From: Filosporella fistucella
Lineage: Eukaryota; Ascomycota; Leotiomycetes; Helotiales
Assembly (NCBI GenBank): GCA_030077755.1
Contig: JAQJZZ010000010.1
Coordinates: 5,518,001-5,582,000 of the forward strand
Length of the DNA stretch: 64,000 bases
Reading direction: 5' to 3'
Shown piece after piece: positions 12,003 to 22,795 of the stretch. The notes beneath the pieces were generated by a model. That model made no database searches. It was not told the origin of the DNA and saw only the letters and a list, made by a program, of their open reading frames with translations. The translations under genes were made by a program, and so were the position numbers. Position 1 is the first letter of the stretch; each line of letters starts with the position of its first letter.

Positions 12003-13697
12003 ATTCCCCCTCTCTCTTACATACAAGTAGAGGAGAATGACAGTGATCGATAGAACGTGGCTTTCAGGTCCGGATCCTGCTTACGATACGATATTGTACG
12101 ATTAGACGATTTCACGATTTCCATTTCTCAATCACGATTCGCATGCGTTGTTTTCCGAAAATTTCCTTTCTTTTCAATATCCGACTCGACTTGATTCAAC
12201 TCATCACCTGGACTCCTTCTGCATCGAGTCTGGAAGCATAGCGAGGCGTTTTTCCATCATCAGGGTCATCATTGGCGTTACTTTTCCATTCGACTTTCTC
12301 TGCGTGCAGCGTTTCGACTTTTTGACTCGACTCGACTCTTCATAGCATGGCGTTGTGGATGATACCTGGCGTTCTTCATCTTACGACATGACCATGGAGT
12401 AGTCACGAATATTTCATGGCAGAAAGCGGATTTATTAGAATCTCGCTTTTCTCGACGGGCTTATTAGAGCTTACTTTGCATTGCCTTTTTTCTTTTCTCC
12501 TGCATTGCGTTGTTTTTTTAAATCATTTTTGATCATTGGCGGTTCATGGATTTTACGATAGAGAAAAGCAGGCTTATTAGACACTGGCTTTATTTGGTGG
12601 ACTTATCAGAGCCTACCTTTGCGTTGCGGTGCGCGATCTGGGTCGGATTTATTAGAGTCTGGCCTTTACTTGGTGGAATGGGACTTATCAGAGTCTCTGA
12701 TTATGGTGGATGGATCCTTCAAATTTCTAGCTGGCGTTACGAAGTTGGAACAATTTGGATCAGTACGACAATTCTCCTACGAATACTTCTCAAAGATTTC
12801 GACCGATGGATACTTATTACTCGACTGGATACGACATACGATACGATGGAGCGGTTGGAAATTCTGCGGTACCTTTGATATGGAATGGGTGGTGTTATTC
12901 GGAAGAGATGCTTGCGTGTTGGCACGTTTGATAGCAGTCATTGCATTTCCTAGCATCGCATTCGCATCTCCGGGCCCTTTCAGTTCAGTTCAGCGATTAT
13001 TCCCCTTCCTCATCGAAGATAGATTTGCGTTGCTTGGTCGAATTCGGGGGCACGCCTTTCTGGTAGAACCCAATGCGTTCCTCGTAAACTTCTTCTTTGC
13101 ATATGGAGTTTCCCGTTTTCACATTCTTCCCTTCACAAACACGCTTTCCCTGGGTTGAAAATTAGGTTGCAGGCTTGCGGCCTGGTTGATGGCTCTTCTA
13201 CTGCACATATCTGCTGTCTACTCGAGATCATACTTGAGAGATACATTGATGGGGTTGCGCCTGTCTTTCTGCGAAAGGAACGTTTATTAGGCTTTGCATA
13301 CGTGGTAGATAAAGATTAAAAAATGAACTTTGTTCACAAAATCCTTCGGCTTGCTACTACAAGTGATGTTGTGGAGTGATATGTAATCTGCAGAGAACGT
13401 GTTATCACTTCAGCGTCGAGTAGAGGACCAGAATGCTTTCTTCCTAATAACTAGCAGTGACTCAACTGGAGAGCACGAGTGTCAAGACTATTTAAGTTTA
13501 GAAACAGTTTGCAAGTCAAAAAGCATATTTGAGAAACTGAGATCTATAGACAGTGCTGGTCTTCACTTATCCACGCTTTCCTATGAGACTTCATAGACGT
13601 TGAATTTCAGCAGACTCTCATACAATCAGGGCAAGATGGCGAGTTTACAATATTAAATGGGTATTATTGACTCGAAATCCCACACTGCTCGTGATTC
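12003..13697. other. gene-free stretch, 3' flank with repeats
   Basis: There is no recognisable gene here. The first part is rich in short GACTCGACT and ACGAT repeats and could be 3' UTR of the upstream unit. The TTATTAGAG repeat patch at 12.43-12.70 kb is listed separately. Confidence 0.55.
12427..12700. repeat. degenerate TTATTAGAG/TTATCAGAG repeats
   Basis: Six related copies of a motif reading (G)CTTATTAGAG or (G)CTTATCAGAG, mostly followed by a TCT/CTGG-like tail, occur near 12429, 12459, 12571, 12601, 12647 and 12682. The pairs at about 12570-12612 and 12645-12697 share a longer block, including TGGCTTTATTTGGTGG-like sequence, which suggests a ~75-bp tandem duplication that has since diverged. 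A further partial copy lies near 13285. Confidence 0.6.
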
Positions 13698-15508
13698 CTA
13701 CTTCCTGACTTTTCTTGCATGCTTCACTAGGTTCTCAATCACACCCTCAAATGCCTCTCTATCTCCCAGCTTCTCATCTGTCAGCTTCGTCCAATATTCC
13801 AACACCTCTTTGGCAGTCCCTTGCATAACTTCCAGCTTCTTAACATGCTCCTTTAGCTCTTCAATAGTAAGTCCATTCAACGCCTCATCAGTAATCGTAC
13901 AAAGCTGCCTCGCTGACACCAAATCAAGTTGTGGTGCTGGAGGCGGGCCTCTCCTCCTCCTTGAGTCTGATCTGGTAGGTTTGCCTTGTGAGTCGACAGA
14001 AGTAGAGGAAGCATTGCCATCCGACTGTTTGATGCGAGATATAGAACGCGAGTCAGTCGATGTTCGCGGTGAGCCAGAGGGAGGATTTAAGTTCATGGAT
14101 GGTAGAATAAGTTTCTTTTGCTTAGAAGCTGGGAGGATCTCGTCCAGGTCAACTGGGACACCGAGAGAGACGAGAAATAGACGTCTTATTCGAGATCTGA
14201 TCCAATTAGGAGGTTGAAGTGGTGGCGGAGCAACGAGTTGTGACCAGAGAGATGCACTTCGAGGTGTTAAGAATATAGAATTCTCGGCTGAGACCGGCGG
14301 TAGTACTGATGTATCGATTGTATCTGGTGGGAAGAGTGCATTCATGTACGGTTCTGTTGCGGCTTGAATATCCTCTGCAGAATCCAGATCTGCGAAATCA
14401 AGAACCGGCTAGATGGCATTAGCAAAAGTCACTGGTCATGGAACAAGAAAGTCTTTGGTACGCTGTATATTTGCTACTTACAAACGAAGGTGTTACTGGT
14501 ATGGACTGTGGTGGGGGTGCAGGAACCGCTTCTTGAAACCCATCATCAAATTCTCCAAATTCATCAAATTCCTCCCCTTCCTCGAAATCGTCGAAATCAT
14601 CACCAAATCCACCATCCGACCCATCTTCTGCTTCGTCATAGTCATCTGTACAGACAGGAGGCCCCTTCTTTCCAGCCGCAGAAGATTTCCGCCTCGCGTG
14701 GCTTATGGTAGGGGACCTAATAGCAGGCAAAGTTGGCGACCCTGACCCGGTCAATCGCTCTGAAATGTGAGAAATCGAAATCTCCTTACCTGGAACATCT
14801 CCAACTTCCTCCACGATATCTGGTTCGGCATCGCCTTTCCTCATTTCATAGGCCTTGGTCCCTGGAATTTCTCCATGGCTAGGTTTTGAATCGACCTTCT
14901 CAACCTTTGTTTTTGGAATGGGTAGGTCACCAGGTGTACTATTTGCACGAGATCGAATGCTGGAAGAGCGGCTTCGATCCGCGGATCCAGTCCTAACCAC
15001 AAGATCCGGAACGGCATCTGCAGCACGCTTCTCATGAGCTTCGGTACCTGGAACCTCTCCGTAGCTTGGAGAGTCCAAATCAACCTTCTCGACAATAGTC
15101 AAGGGAATTGGCTGGCCCCCTGGAGAGGAGAGACGTTCAGTTGATATGTTCGTATCTGATGTTCGTCCCTCCGGAATGATTGCAATCTCATCTGGAGCCG
15201 CGTCTTGCTCCCGCATTTTATATGCTTCTGTTCCAGGCTCCTCGCCGTAGCTGGTTGCATTATCAACCTTCTCTACTCGGGTGTGGGGAATAGGAGACGC
15301 AACTCCAGAGAGTGGTTGTTCCAGACCAGACTGGGCATCGGAGAAATGGTCGTCAGAGTCAGAGGATTCTGGTGGTATATTATTAGCCTCTGAAATAGTC
15401 ATGAAATCTATGCCCATATTTACCCAGGTCGTGTGCTCCTGGATCTTCTATGTGTTCAGTGCTCTTCCTTGCTGGGGGCTCCAAAGCTACGTGCTCGTCT
15501 TCTGCCAT
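13698..15508 (-). CDS. LAA2/DUF5102-like AP-1 accessory protein
   Basis: Probably a clathrin adaptor accessory protein acting at the trans-Golgi/endosome, by analogy with yeast Laa2. The main exons are 14482-15417 and 13698-14408 (intron 14409-14481, phase 0), giving 548 residues from the Met codon at 15417. A more complete start is the Met codon at 15508 (MAEDEHVALEPPARKSTEH...), joined through a 34-nt candidate intron 15390-15423 that keeps the frame. Evidence for the family is an acidic Phe cluster (DDFDDFEEGEEFDEFGEF) typical of adaptor-ear ligands, long disordered regions and a conserved-looking helical C-terminus. Residues ~41-200 hold three copies of a VEKVD...GE.PGT.A...R..DA.PD repeat. 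It is head-to-head with NSP1. Function is inferred from composition and motif, so it is less certain than for the neighbours. Confidence 0.65.
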
Positions 15509-15959
15509 GACAGCTGTTAATTTAGGGGATACTCGAGAGACTTTGGAGGAGAAGTTTGAAGCTTTGGAATATTTAGTCACAGCAGTACGCCCGAAAACCC
15601 GGACAGCCCTTACTGTTGCTGAACGATTTCAGTGGAGAGACCCCTTTGCTGTTCTTGAGTCGAGTCGAAGGTCTAGCACCCCAATCCAGCCGCCCCAACC
15701 CAATCCCGGGCCGCGCTAAAAGTATCTCGCGAAATTCATCAAGCGCCTGAGAGAACGCGAGCAACAGAAAAGACTGAATCCACGCGCTGCACATGCGCCT
15801 TATCGAAACAATTATTTTTGAGCGCGCAATAGCTGGATCATCTTTTCATATTCACATCTAGAGAAAGCTACAGTTCGTCATCCTACCCCAGTGTTTCTAA
15901 GCAAGCTCTAAGAATCTCAATCCTAGGCTCTACGCTCTTGGTCCCCTCAGAGCTCGACC
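15509..15959. promoter_or_regulatory. shared LAA2-like/NSP1 promoter region
   Basis: This 451-bp gap lies between the divergent Met codons at 15508 and 15960 and must hold both promoters. A small plus-strand frame (15450-15719) overlaps it but has no family resemblance. I recognise no specific binding site. Confidence 0.5.
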
Positions 15960-18158
15960 ATGTCGTTCAACTTCAATCCCAGCGGTGGTGCAGGCGGAAC
16001 AGGTAATGGCAGTTCCAATCTTTTCGGAGGATCATCGAACACTGCACAAACAAACTCGACTGGGCTATTTGGATCGACTCCTACTACCACAGCACCGTCC
16101 AAACCTCTATTTGGGGCTGGTGCCGGCGCTGCTACCTCTTCCTTTGGATCGACAAATAATGGAGGCACACAACCATCGCTTTTTGGCTCAAAGCCAACCT
16201 CTGGCACATCTACACCTCTCTTTGGGGGTAGCACTGGAAATGCGCCGTCATTTGGACAGCAAGCAGGCACCACAGCTCCAGCAAGTGGAGGGATGTTCAG
16301 TACAGCAGGCGGATCTAGCACACCTTCATTCGGAGGTGGATTCAGTTTTGGACAAAAGAAGGATGAGAACACTGCTGCTCAACAAGGTGGAAGCAATGAG
16401 AACAAAACTCCAGCCAGCGGTGGATCTCTATTCGGTGGCATAAACAATTCCCAGAAACCGGCTGGTCAAAGTTTATTCGCAACACCACCCACGAATTCCT
16501 CTACCGGAGCTACAACACCATCCAAGCCAGCATTCTCTTTTACAAATTCAACAACGCCTGCTGGGCCTCCACCAACAGATAACGGACAAGCTCCAAAATC
16601 CCTCTTTGGAGGAACAACCGCCTCCACAACATCTCTGTTTGGAGCAAAACCACAAGAATCAAAGCAAACACCTGCGGCACCAGGCTCTCTTTTTGGTTCC
16701 AAGCCAAGTGGTAGCGGTGGCCTGTTCTCTAATCTGAATACCTCTGCTCCAGCCAGTTCAACCACATCCTCGACATCAGCTACCAGCACAGCGCCTTTAC
16801 CAACATTCAGCTTTCCACCACCTACTACCAATTCTGGAACCCCAGCTTCCTCTGCACCACCAGCTTCAGGCGGTGGCCTTTTCAACACCGGGAGCACTTC
16901 CACAACATCTGCTCCAGCAACTGGAGGACTTTTCAACCCCCAGAATACGGCCACTTCATCCGCGCCAGCTTCTGGTGGGCTTTTCAACACCCAAACTTCC
17001 ACTTCGACATCTTCTGCGCCAGCTAGCGGAGGGCTTTTCGGCGGCCAGAATGCATCAACTCCAGCTGCTTCCCCTCTGGGCAATCTCTTTGGTGCAAAAG
17101 CCCCTGCAACCTCTTCAGCCGCAGGATCCTCTAGCAATTTGTTTAGTAGTGCATCAGCGGCTTCAACAAGCAATTCTACACCAGCAACCTCTGCTCCAGC
17201 TCCAACTCCAAGTTTATTTGGTGGATTAGGCGCAAATAGCACTTCTACTGCTACCCCTGCTTCCTCCACAGCTACCACCGCGGCGCCAACATCGACCTCT
17301 GGTATCTTTTCGGGATTGGGTGCTTCCAAAACAACTAGCCAACCAGCTACTACCCCAGCCGCGACATCTGCAACCACTCCAGCTGCAAGTACTACAACAA
17401 GCACGCAGGCACCGAACCTTACTGCTTCGACTGCCGGGCCTGTTCCTCAAGTCACCCGCCTCAAGAACAAGACTATGGATGAAATTATCACACGTTGGGC
17501 ATCTGACCTGTCGAAATATCAAAAGGAATTCCAGGATCAGGCCGCAAAAGTCGCAGCTTGGGACCGATTGATGGTTGATAACGGAGATAAGATCCAGAAG
17601 CTTTACACAAGTACTTACGAAGCCCAAAAGCAAAGTAGCGAGATCGAGAGGCAACTTTCAAACGTTGAGAGCCAGCAAGCAGAATTGGAGTCGTGGCTAG
17701 ATCGGTACGAGGCAGACGTTGATGACATGTTCACCCGCCAAGTTGGCCAGGGCGAAAGTCTCCAAGGTCCAGATCAAGAGCGAGAGAGGACCTACAAGAT
17801 GGCCGAGAAATTGACTGAAAAGCTCGATGATATGGGCAAAAATCTTTCAAGCATGATTGAAGCCATAAATGACGCATCTACTACTTTGAGCAAGACCGGC
17901 AAGACTGACGATCCAGTAAGTACACATCTTCGCGTCTCATGCTCTATTTCACTGACCGAGTTCAAGCTTTCCCACATCGTTCGTGTGCTGAACAGCCATT
18001 TGACTCAATTGCAATGGATCGATGACAATGCTTTGGCATTGCAGAGTAAGATAGCCGACTCTCAGAAGATGAGCCAGAGTGTTGGAGCGAACGGATATGG
18101 GGGACCTGAGAGCGATGCCGCAGATTCATTCTACCGGTCGTTTACCGGACGGAAGTAG
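15960..18158 (+). CDS. NSP1: FG nucleoporin NSP1/Nup62
   Basis: Central-channel nucleoporin that binds transport receptors through FG repeats and anchors in the pore through its C-terminal coiled coil (with Nup49/Nup57, and with Nup82). Residues 1 to ~480 are Ser/Thr/Ala/Gly-rich with many GLFG, LFG and SFG motifs. From about residue 495 (VTRLKNKTMDEIITRW) the Nsp1_C helical domain begins. The frame is open throughout, but 17916-17966 (GTAAGT..CTGAC..TTCAAG, 51 nt) is an intron: removing it restores the conserved DDPLSHIVRVLNSHL. The mature protein is therefore 715 residues, not 732. Exons are 15960-17915 and 17967-18158. A repeated block SAPASGGLFN occurs several times at about residues 295-360. 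Confidence 0.93.
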   Translation: MSFNFNPSGGAGGTGNGSSNLFGGSSNTAQTNSTGLFGSTPTTTAPSKPLFGAGAGAATSSFGSTNNGGTQPSLFGSKPTSGTSTPLFGGSTGNAPSFGQQAGTTAPASGGMFSTAGGSSTPSFGGGFSFGQKKDENTAAQQGGSNENKTPASGGSLFGGINNSQKPAGQSLFATPPTNSSTGATTPSKPAFSFTNSTTPAGPPPTDNGQAPKSLFGGTTASTTSLFGAKPQESKQTPAAPGSLFGSKPSGSGGLFSNLNTSAPASSTTSSTSATSTAPLPTFSFPPPTTNSGTPASSAPPASGGGLFNTGSTSTTSAPATGGLFNPQNTATSSAPASGGLFNTQTSTSTSSAPASGGLFGGQNASTPAASPLGNLFGAKAPATSSAAGSSSNLFSSASAASTSNSTPATSAPAPTPSLFGGLGANSTSTATPASSTATTAAPTSTSGIFSGLGASKTTSQPATTPAATSATTPAASTTTSTQAPNLTASTAGPVPQVTRLKNKTMDEIITRWASDLSKYQKEFQDQAAKVAAWDRLMVDNGDKIQKLYTSTYEAQKQSSEIERQLSNVESQQAELESWLDRYEADVDDMFTRQVGQGESLQGPDQERERTYKMAEKLTEKLDDMGKNLSSMIEAINDASTTLSKTGKTDDPVSTHLRVSCSISLTEFKLSHIVRVLNSHLTQLQWIDDNALALQSKIADSQKMSQSVGANGYGGPESDAADSFYRSFTGRK

Positions 18159-18535
18159 ATTTTTGAGCATGGGTAGTAAATTTTGAGGCTGGCGTTTGCA
18201 CTTATGTGGCATCTTGACGTTCAAGATTGGGAACATGGATCATATGTTCGTATGAACGATTTTCAAAAACCTGGAGAGGGGTATTTCAGATTCACAGCAG
18301 CATACTCATAAAGTGTAGTATGCATTGTACAATAGATAGAGACCAGCCATGCCAAATGCCACCTAGAGTCTGAATCATGTAATGCAGGAAAATCCTCGAA
18401 TATTTGTGTACAATCGACCCCCTCACCCATAATCAAGCTCAAATCCTCCCATCCATTTCACCCGTCAACTGTACGAGCAGTGACATTCAGCATTGGTCGG
18501 AGTATGCAGACCCCCCTTGCCAAACAACTGGACAC
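18159..18535. other. convergent intergenic region NSP1/IF1
   Basis: This 377-bp stretch separates the stop codons of two convergent genes. It is A+T-rich with 3'-UTR-like composition, and I see no gene. Confidence 0.6.
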
Positions 18536-18972
18536 TTACTTTTGCTCACCACCCTGAGACTTTGACAGTTCATCACTATAGGAATCCAATGTTAGTCCTG
18601 GCAGACCAATTGTCAACAAGGGCAGGTGGTGTGATCTCACATATGTTCCTCAAGCTTCTTGAGGTGCTCGTGTTGCTCTGCAAGCCTCTTCTTGAGCTCC
18701 AACAGCTTCTCCTTCTCTCGCATACGGATGGCATAGTCCTCGTTGGCTTTCTCACGCTTGGTGAATGCATCGCTGGAAGGAAGGAGTTAGCATCGAACTC
18801 CAATGGGTATGGGGGTACATGAAGCTACATACCCGCTTGCAGCACCGCCAGATCGCGGAGCACCTGTATCACCTCCAGTCATGGCTCGGGTGGTGGTAGA
18901 GAAAGCAGCTCGGGATTGTAGGGAAGAACGAACAGCTGGGCGAGCAGCTCTTGTAATAGAAGTCCGGTACAT
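18536..18972 (-). CDS. INH1: mitochondrial ATP synthase inhibitor (IF1/INH1)
   Basis: Small matrix protein that blocks ATP hydrolysis by F1-ATPase when the membrane potential collapses. Three exons (18833-18972, 18641-18772, 18536-18575) give 103 residues. The first ~30 form an Arg/Ser/Thr-rich mitochondrial presequence (MYRTSITRAARPAVRSS, then FSTTTRAM). The mature part has the inhibitory segment with FTKREKANEDYAIRMREKEK and a long coiled coil through QHEHLKKLEEH. The end DELSKSQGGEQK is encoded by a 40-nt exon. Without the last splice the frame would stop after EEHM, so that exon is easily missed. It converges on NSP1. Confidence 0.9.
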
Positions 18973-20757
18973 GGTTGCGGTTTTGGTGGGACGAAGAATT
19001 GGGCTTTAGAGGGGGACGGCTTGTGATATGTACCTCTGGTATGAGGGGTTGTCTTTGACCTTCTTTGATGGAGGGTTGTGGTTGGAGGAGGTAAGGTGAT
19101 TTCTGCCGAGCTTCCAAGTTGATGCTTGCGTGAGCTGATCAGCTCAGCTCAAATGGAACAGTCACCTGATCTAGGTCACATGCGCGAGCCCCCTCCACCA
19201 CCATCGGAACTTCTTGGGGATTTGGCTGAAGAGACGGGACCAGGGACTGGAGGGGGACTCCGAAACAGATCATCGTCATTGTGCTGGTCCGAATACAAAT
19301 CAGAGTGCACGCATTTTGGCAATTAAAAAAAGAGGCTCCGCACACAAAGTATAACCCACGACTTGCACTGAAAACCAAGGCAGGGACAAGGGGAATTACC
19401 TGCTACTTTACGAAAGATTTCAATAGGTTAAACTAACAGAATGCCCCAATATCGTCTTCATAAGTTCCTACGCTCCAACACCAGCACTGCCACAATCATT
19501 ACGCCATTCCAATCTCTCTGCCAACAAGCAGATTAGCAGGTTTCACGGCGTGTGAAGAGCAGGAGAAGGAGCAGGAGATTCGGGCGTGTCCCAATCCATC
19601 GTGTTACAATCAGGCGACCAACCTGGCCTTGTCTGGCCTTGTCTGGCCTGGAAATCTCGAGGGCATTGAATGCAGGGTTGCTGCTCTTTGCTGCTGGTCG
19701 TCAGCCCTGCAATAGATGAGGTGGACAAAACAGAACAGAGAAGGAGGGTTGCAGAGAAGGGAGCGTGAATCATGAGAACTGGGATCTACAAATAGACCCA
19801 GTCGCCCAGTTGTGAATAGAGGATTTGATCTTGGTGCATTATTCAAGAATTTATGTTTTATTATTGTCTCCTATAACACCTGTTGATTCCCACATTGTCT
19901 GCCTCCCGTCTCCTCATCAAAAGCGACTCAACTCCGTGACATTCTTTCAAAGCAACTCAACCACAAGTAATACAAACAAAAAACTCACACACACGCACAT
20001 ACTTATTCAATTCTGCCTTCCTTCCACGTTAAGGTTAGGCACAGTCCTGAGCTCGTTCTAGATCCAGAGTTTCTCACAAATTGCAGGCGCAACCAAGATT
20101 GTTCTGCACCGCATCGCTAATTCACGCTAACGAATCGACCCTTTCTTCGTCCATCCGCAACTCAACCTCCTCTCTTCAAACTTGAGACTGTCAACGAAAA
20201 ACGTCTCAAAAAACCTGCGCAAATACAATTCCCTTTCGAATCCATCCGATCCGATTCCCGCACCCATCACCACATCTCCCTCTTCAAAGTCCGGTGAGAA
20301 TCCTCCCCCGTTCGATTTCGTCATCCCTTTCCCCTTCCCGCCCGTGGTCTGAGTCTCTGCCATCGGCAGAGCGGCCTTTATCAAGGTCCAAATCATCCTG
20401 TTTTTCTGGTGGATCTGCAAAGGAGACGCCTTCAACATTGCAATATAACTCAGCGGTCAGCGATGTTACTGGTGTTGCCCCTCCCTGGTGGCTGAGGGGC
20501 ACTTTCCGAATCTTCTCCAGAACACCAAAAATGGAGGCGCACAGTGTTTTGACTAGACAAACTCGATAACATATGTTGGCATTTCGATGCTAGGCGCGTC
20601 AATCGAGTAGCTGCGTCAAAGTGCCTCGTCTCAGACCGCCGAACTTGATATTGCATTTGCGCATTCACTCAGCCGCGTTTCTCCGCTACTTCTTTGAAAT
20701 CCATCAGAGACAATTTGCTAACAACACCAATCTCACAGATTCCACAAAACCGCAATC
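18973..20757. other. long upstream region shared by IF1 and 14-3-3
   Basis: These 1.8 kb between divergent starts have no recognisable protein. A run of CTGGCCTTGT repeats lies at 19620-19650. From about 19880 to 20757 the plus strand is leader-like (CAAC/TTCC-rich) and carries several short ATG frames (for example 20294-20569), consistent with a long, possibly spliced 5' leader of the 14-3-3 gene. Confidence 0.5.
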
Positions 20758-21770
20758 ATGGGTTACGAAGATTCCGTCTACCTCGCCAAGCTTGCTGAGC
20801 AGGCTGAGCGTTATGAAGGTCAGCAAACATGAAACCAACAATTTTACACCGTGTGCTAAGTATTCTTTAGAAATGGTGGAGAACATGAAGTCGGTGGCTT
20901 CTGAGGACCAAGAGCTTTCCGTCGAAGAGCGCAATCTCCTGTCCGTCGCATACAAGAACGTTATCGGTGCCCGTCGTGCCTCCTGGAGAATCGTTACCTC
21001 GATTGAGCAAAAAGAGGAGTCTAAGGGAAACTCAACCCAAGTCACCCTCATCAAGGAGTACCGTCAAAAGATTGAGGCCGAACTTGCCAAGATCTGCGAA
21101 GACATCCTCGAGGTTCTTGACAAGCACTTGATTCCTTCTGCCAAGAGCGGAGAGTCTAAGGTTTTCTACCACAAGATGTACGTTGAATTCTCTGTTTGAC
21201 GATGCCTCGGTGTCTAACAGTATTTACAGGAAGGGTGATTACCACCGTTACCTTGCTGAGTTCGCCATTGGTGATAAGCGAAAGGAGTCTGCAGACAAGT
21301 CCCTTGAGGCTTACAAGAACGCCACTGAGGTTGCTCAAACTGATCTTGCACCAACACACCCAATCCGCCTCGGTCTGGCTCTTAACTTCTCCGTCTTCTA
21401 TTATGAGATCTTGAACTCACCCGACCAAGCTTGTCATCTTGCCAAGCAGGCATTTGATGATGCTATTGCTGGTAAATACGACCATTTCTTTGCAATATTA
21501 GAAAATCAATCTCTAACAGATAATTTTTCAGAACTTGATACCCTTAGCGAGGAAAGCTACAAGGACTCCACTCTCATCATGCAACTGTTGAGAGACAACC
21601 TGGTAAGTGTTTTTAGGCTATCAATTCCGGTGAAAATAGCACTAACCACAAATTAGACCCTCTGGACTTCATCCGAGGCTGAGCCAACCGCTGCCGAGCC
21701 AAGCGCGCCAGCCACTGAGACAAAGGAGGCTGATACTGTTCCATCAGAGCCAAAGGCTGATGCCGAGTAA
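20758..21770 (+). CDS. 14-3-3 protein
   Basis: Dimeric phosphoserine/phosphothreonine-binding adaptor. Five exons (20758-20818, 20871-21177, 21230-21471, 21532-21602, 21657-21770) give 264 residues. It starts [21 protein letters not shown] and has the 14-3-3 signatures [36 protein letters not shown], and [18 protein letters not shown] at the end of the fold. The tail is acidic and Ala/Pro-rich, ending in DAE. All four introns keep the conserved protein intact: intron 1 splits GAA in YEE and intron 2 splits the Met of HKMKGD. Most filamentous fungi have two 14-3-3 paralogues; which one this is cannot be told here. Confidence 0.96.
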
Positions 21771-22795
21771 AGGTCTTCTTCCGGCGTTGATGTACGGTAC
21801 ATGGGCACAAGCAATTGGGATTGTGATGGGTCGTTGCATGTTTAGCAGCAGATGAGATTTGAAGATGGGCGGGTGAGCATTTGAAAAGGGTTTGGTGGTC
21901 CAATTGGCAACCTTGCTTTGCACCGTTTTAGACTCTAATGCACCAGACATTGTACTTTCCATCTGCATCCCCGGGCATGTTCTCAGACTACCAGCATATC
22001 GGTTCCTTTCTCCGTCAAACCCCACTGTGTAGCTTGTTCTGGTTCTTGCGATGCTTGTGCTTTGGTTCTGCGCTGCTTCATGATTCCGTTAGACTACAAA
22101 AAAATAGCAAATTCTACAAATTCAAGAACTTTCTCCTTGCCTGGGTCCCTAAAATGAATTATAGGACATCTTTGTACTTTCTTCACGCCTCTCTGATGTG
22201 AACCACGAGTACTATCACATGCTTCGATGAGTGGAAGAGTGCTAAGGGATCATCTGCATGCACTTTGGCTAAACTGTAGGTATCTTTGGCTTGTCAATTC
22301 ATCACCCGGATTCTCATGAGCAGGACTGGAATTGATTTATAATTTCATTTTTTTTAAAATCGGATACTGTCTCCTCTTCTCTATCATCTTGGTATGATAC
22401 GATTCGATTTGATTTAATGCAAGCAAGGTCATGATTCATGAGTGGATCTTTCAACAGAGGCAGACCGGAGACCAGACCAGAACAAAGTAGCCAAACCCCC
22501 CAAAAAGCAAGACGCAACGCAAAGCACCCTTCGGAAATCAAGTACTATCCACATCATCATCGTTCATCATGCCCCAAAACCAACACTCCGGAGCAAGCAA
22601 ACAAAAAGTACAATACAGAACAGGAATGGACGATGCAGGCGGAAAATCAAAAACTACCCCCAGATTACTCCACAGTCGAAAACAAACAATCATTCACTCG
22701 ACCAACGCCATGCCACCTTCGCCCAATGTCATATGCTTTCAGACGCCAGATTTTTATGCAAGCACAAAGAAGCACAGCATGAACAAACCATTCCT
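21771..22795. other. convergent intergenic region 14-3-3/CDC14
   Basis: About 1 kb separates the stops of two convergent genes. It has 3'-UTR-like, A+T-rich composition (for example the TTTTTTTAAAAT run near 22350), and I see no gene. Confidence 0.55.

Noticed and set aside
16466..17404. 312-codon minus-strand frame rich in Val/Ala/Gly/Pro
   Set aside because: It is the antisense shadow of the NSP1 FG repeats; their codon bias keeps the opposite strand free of stops.
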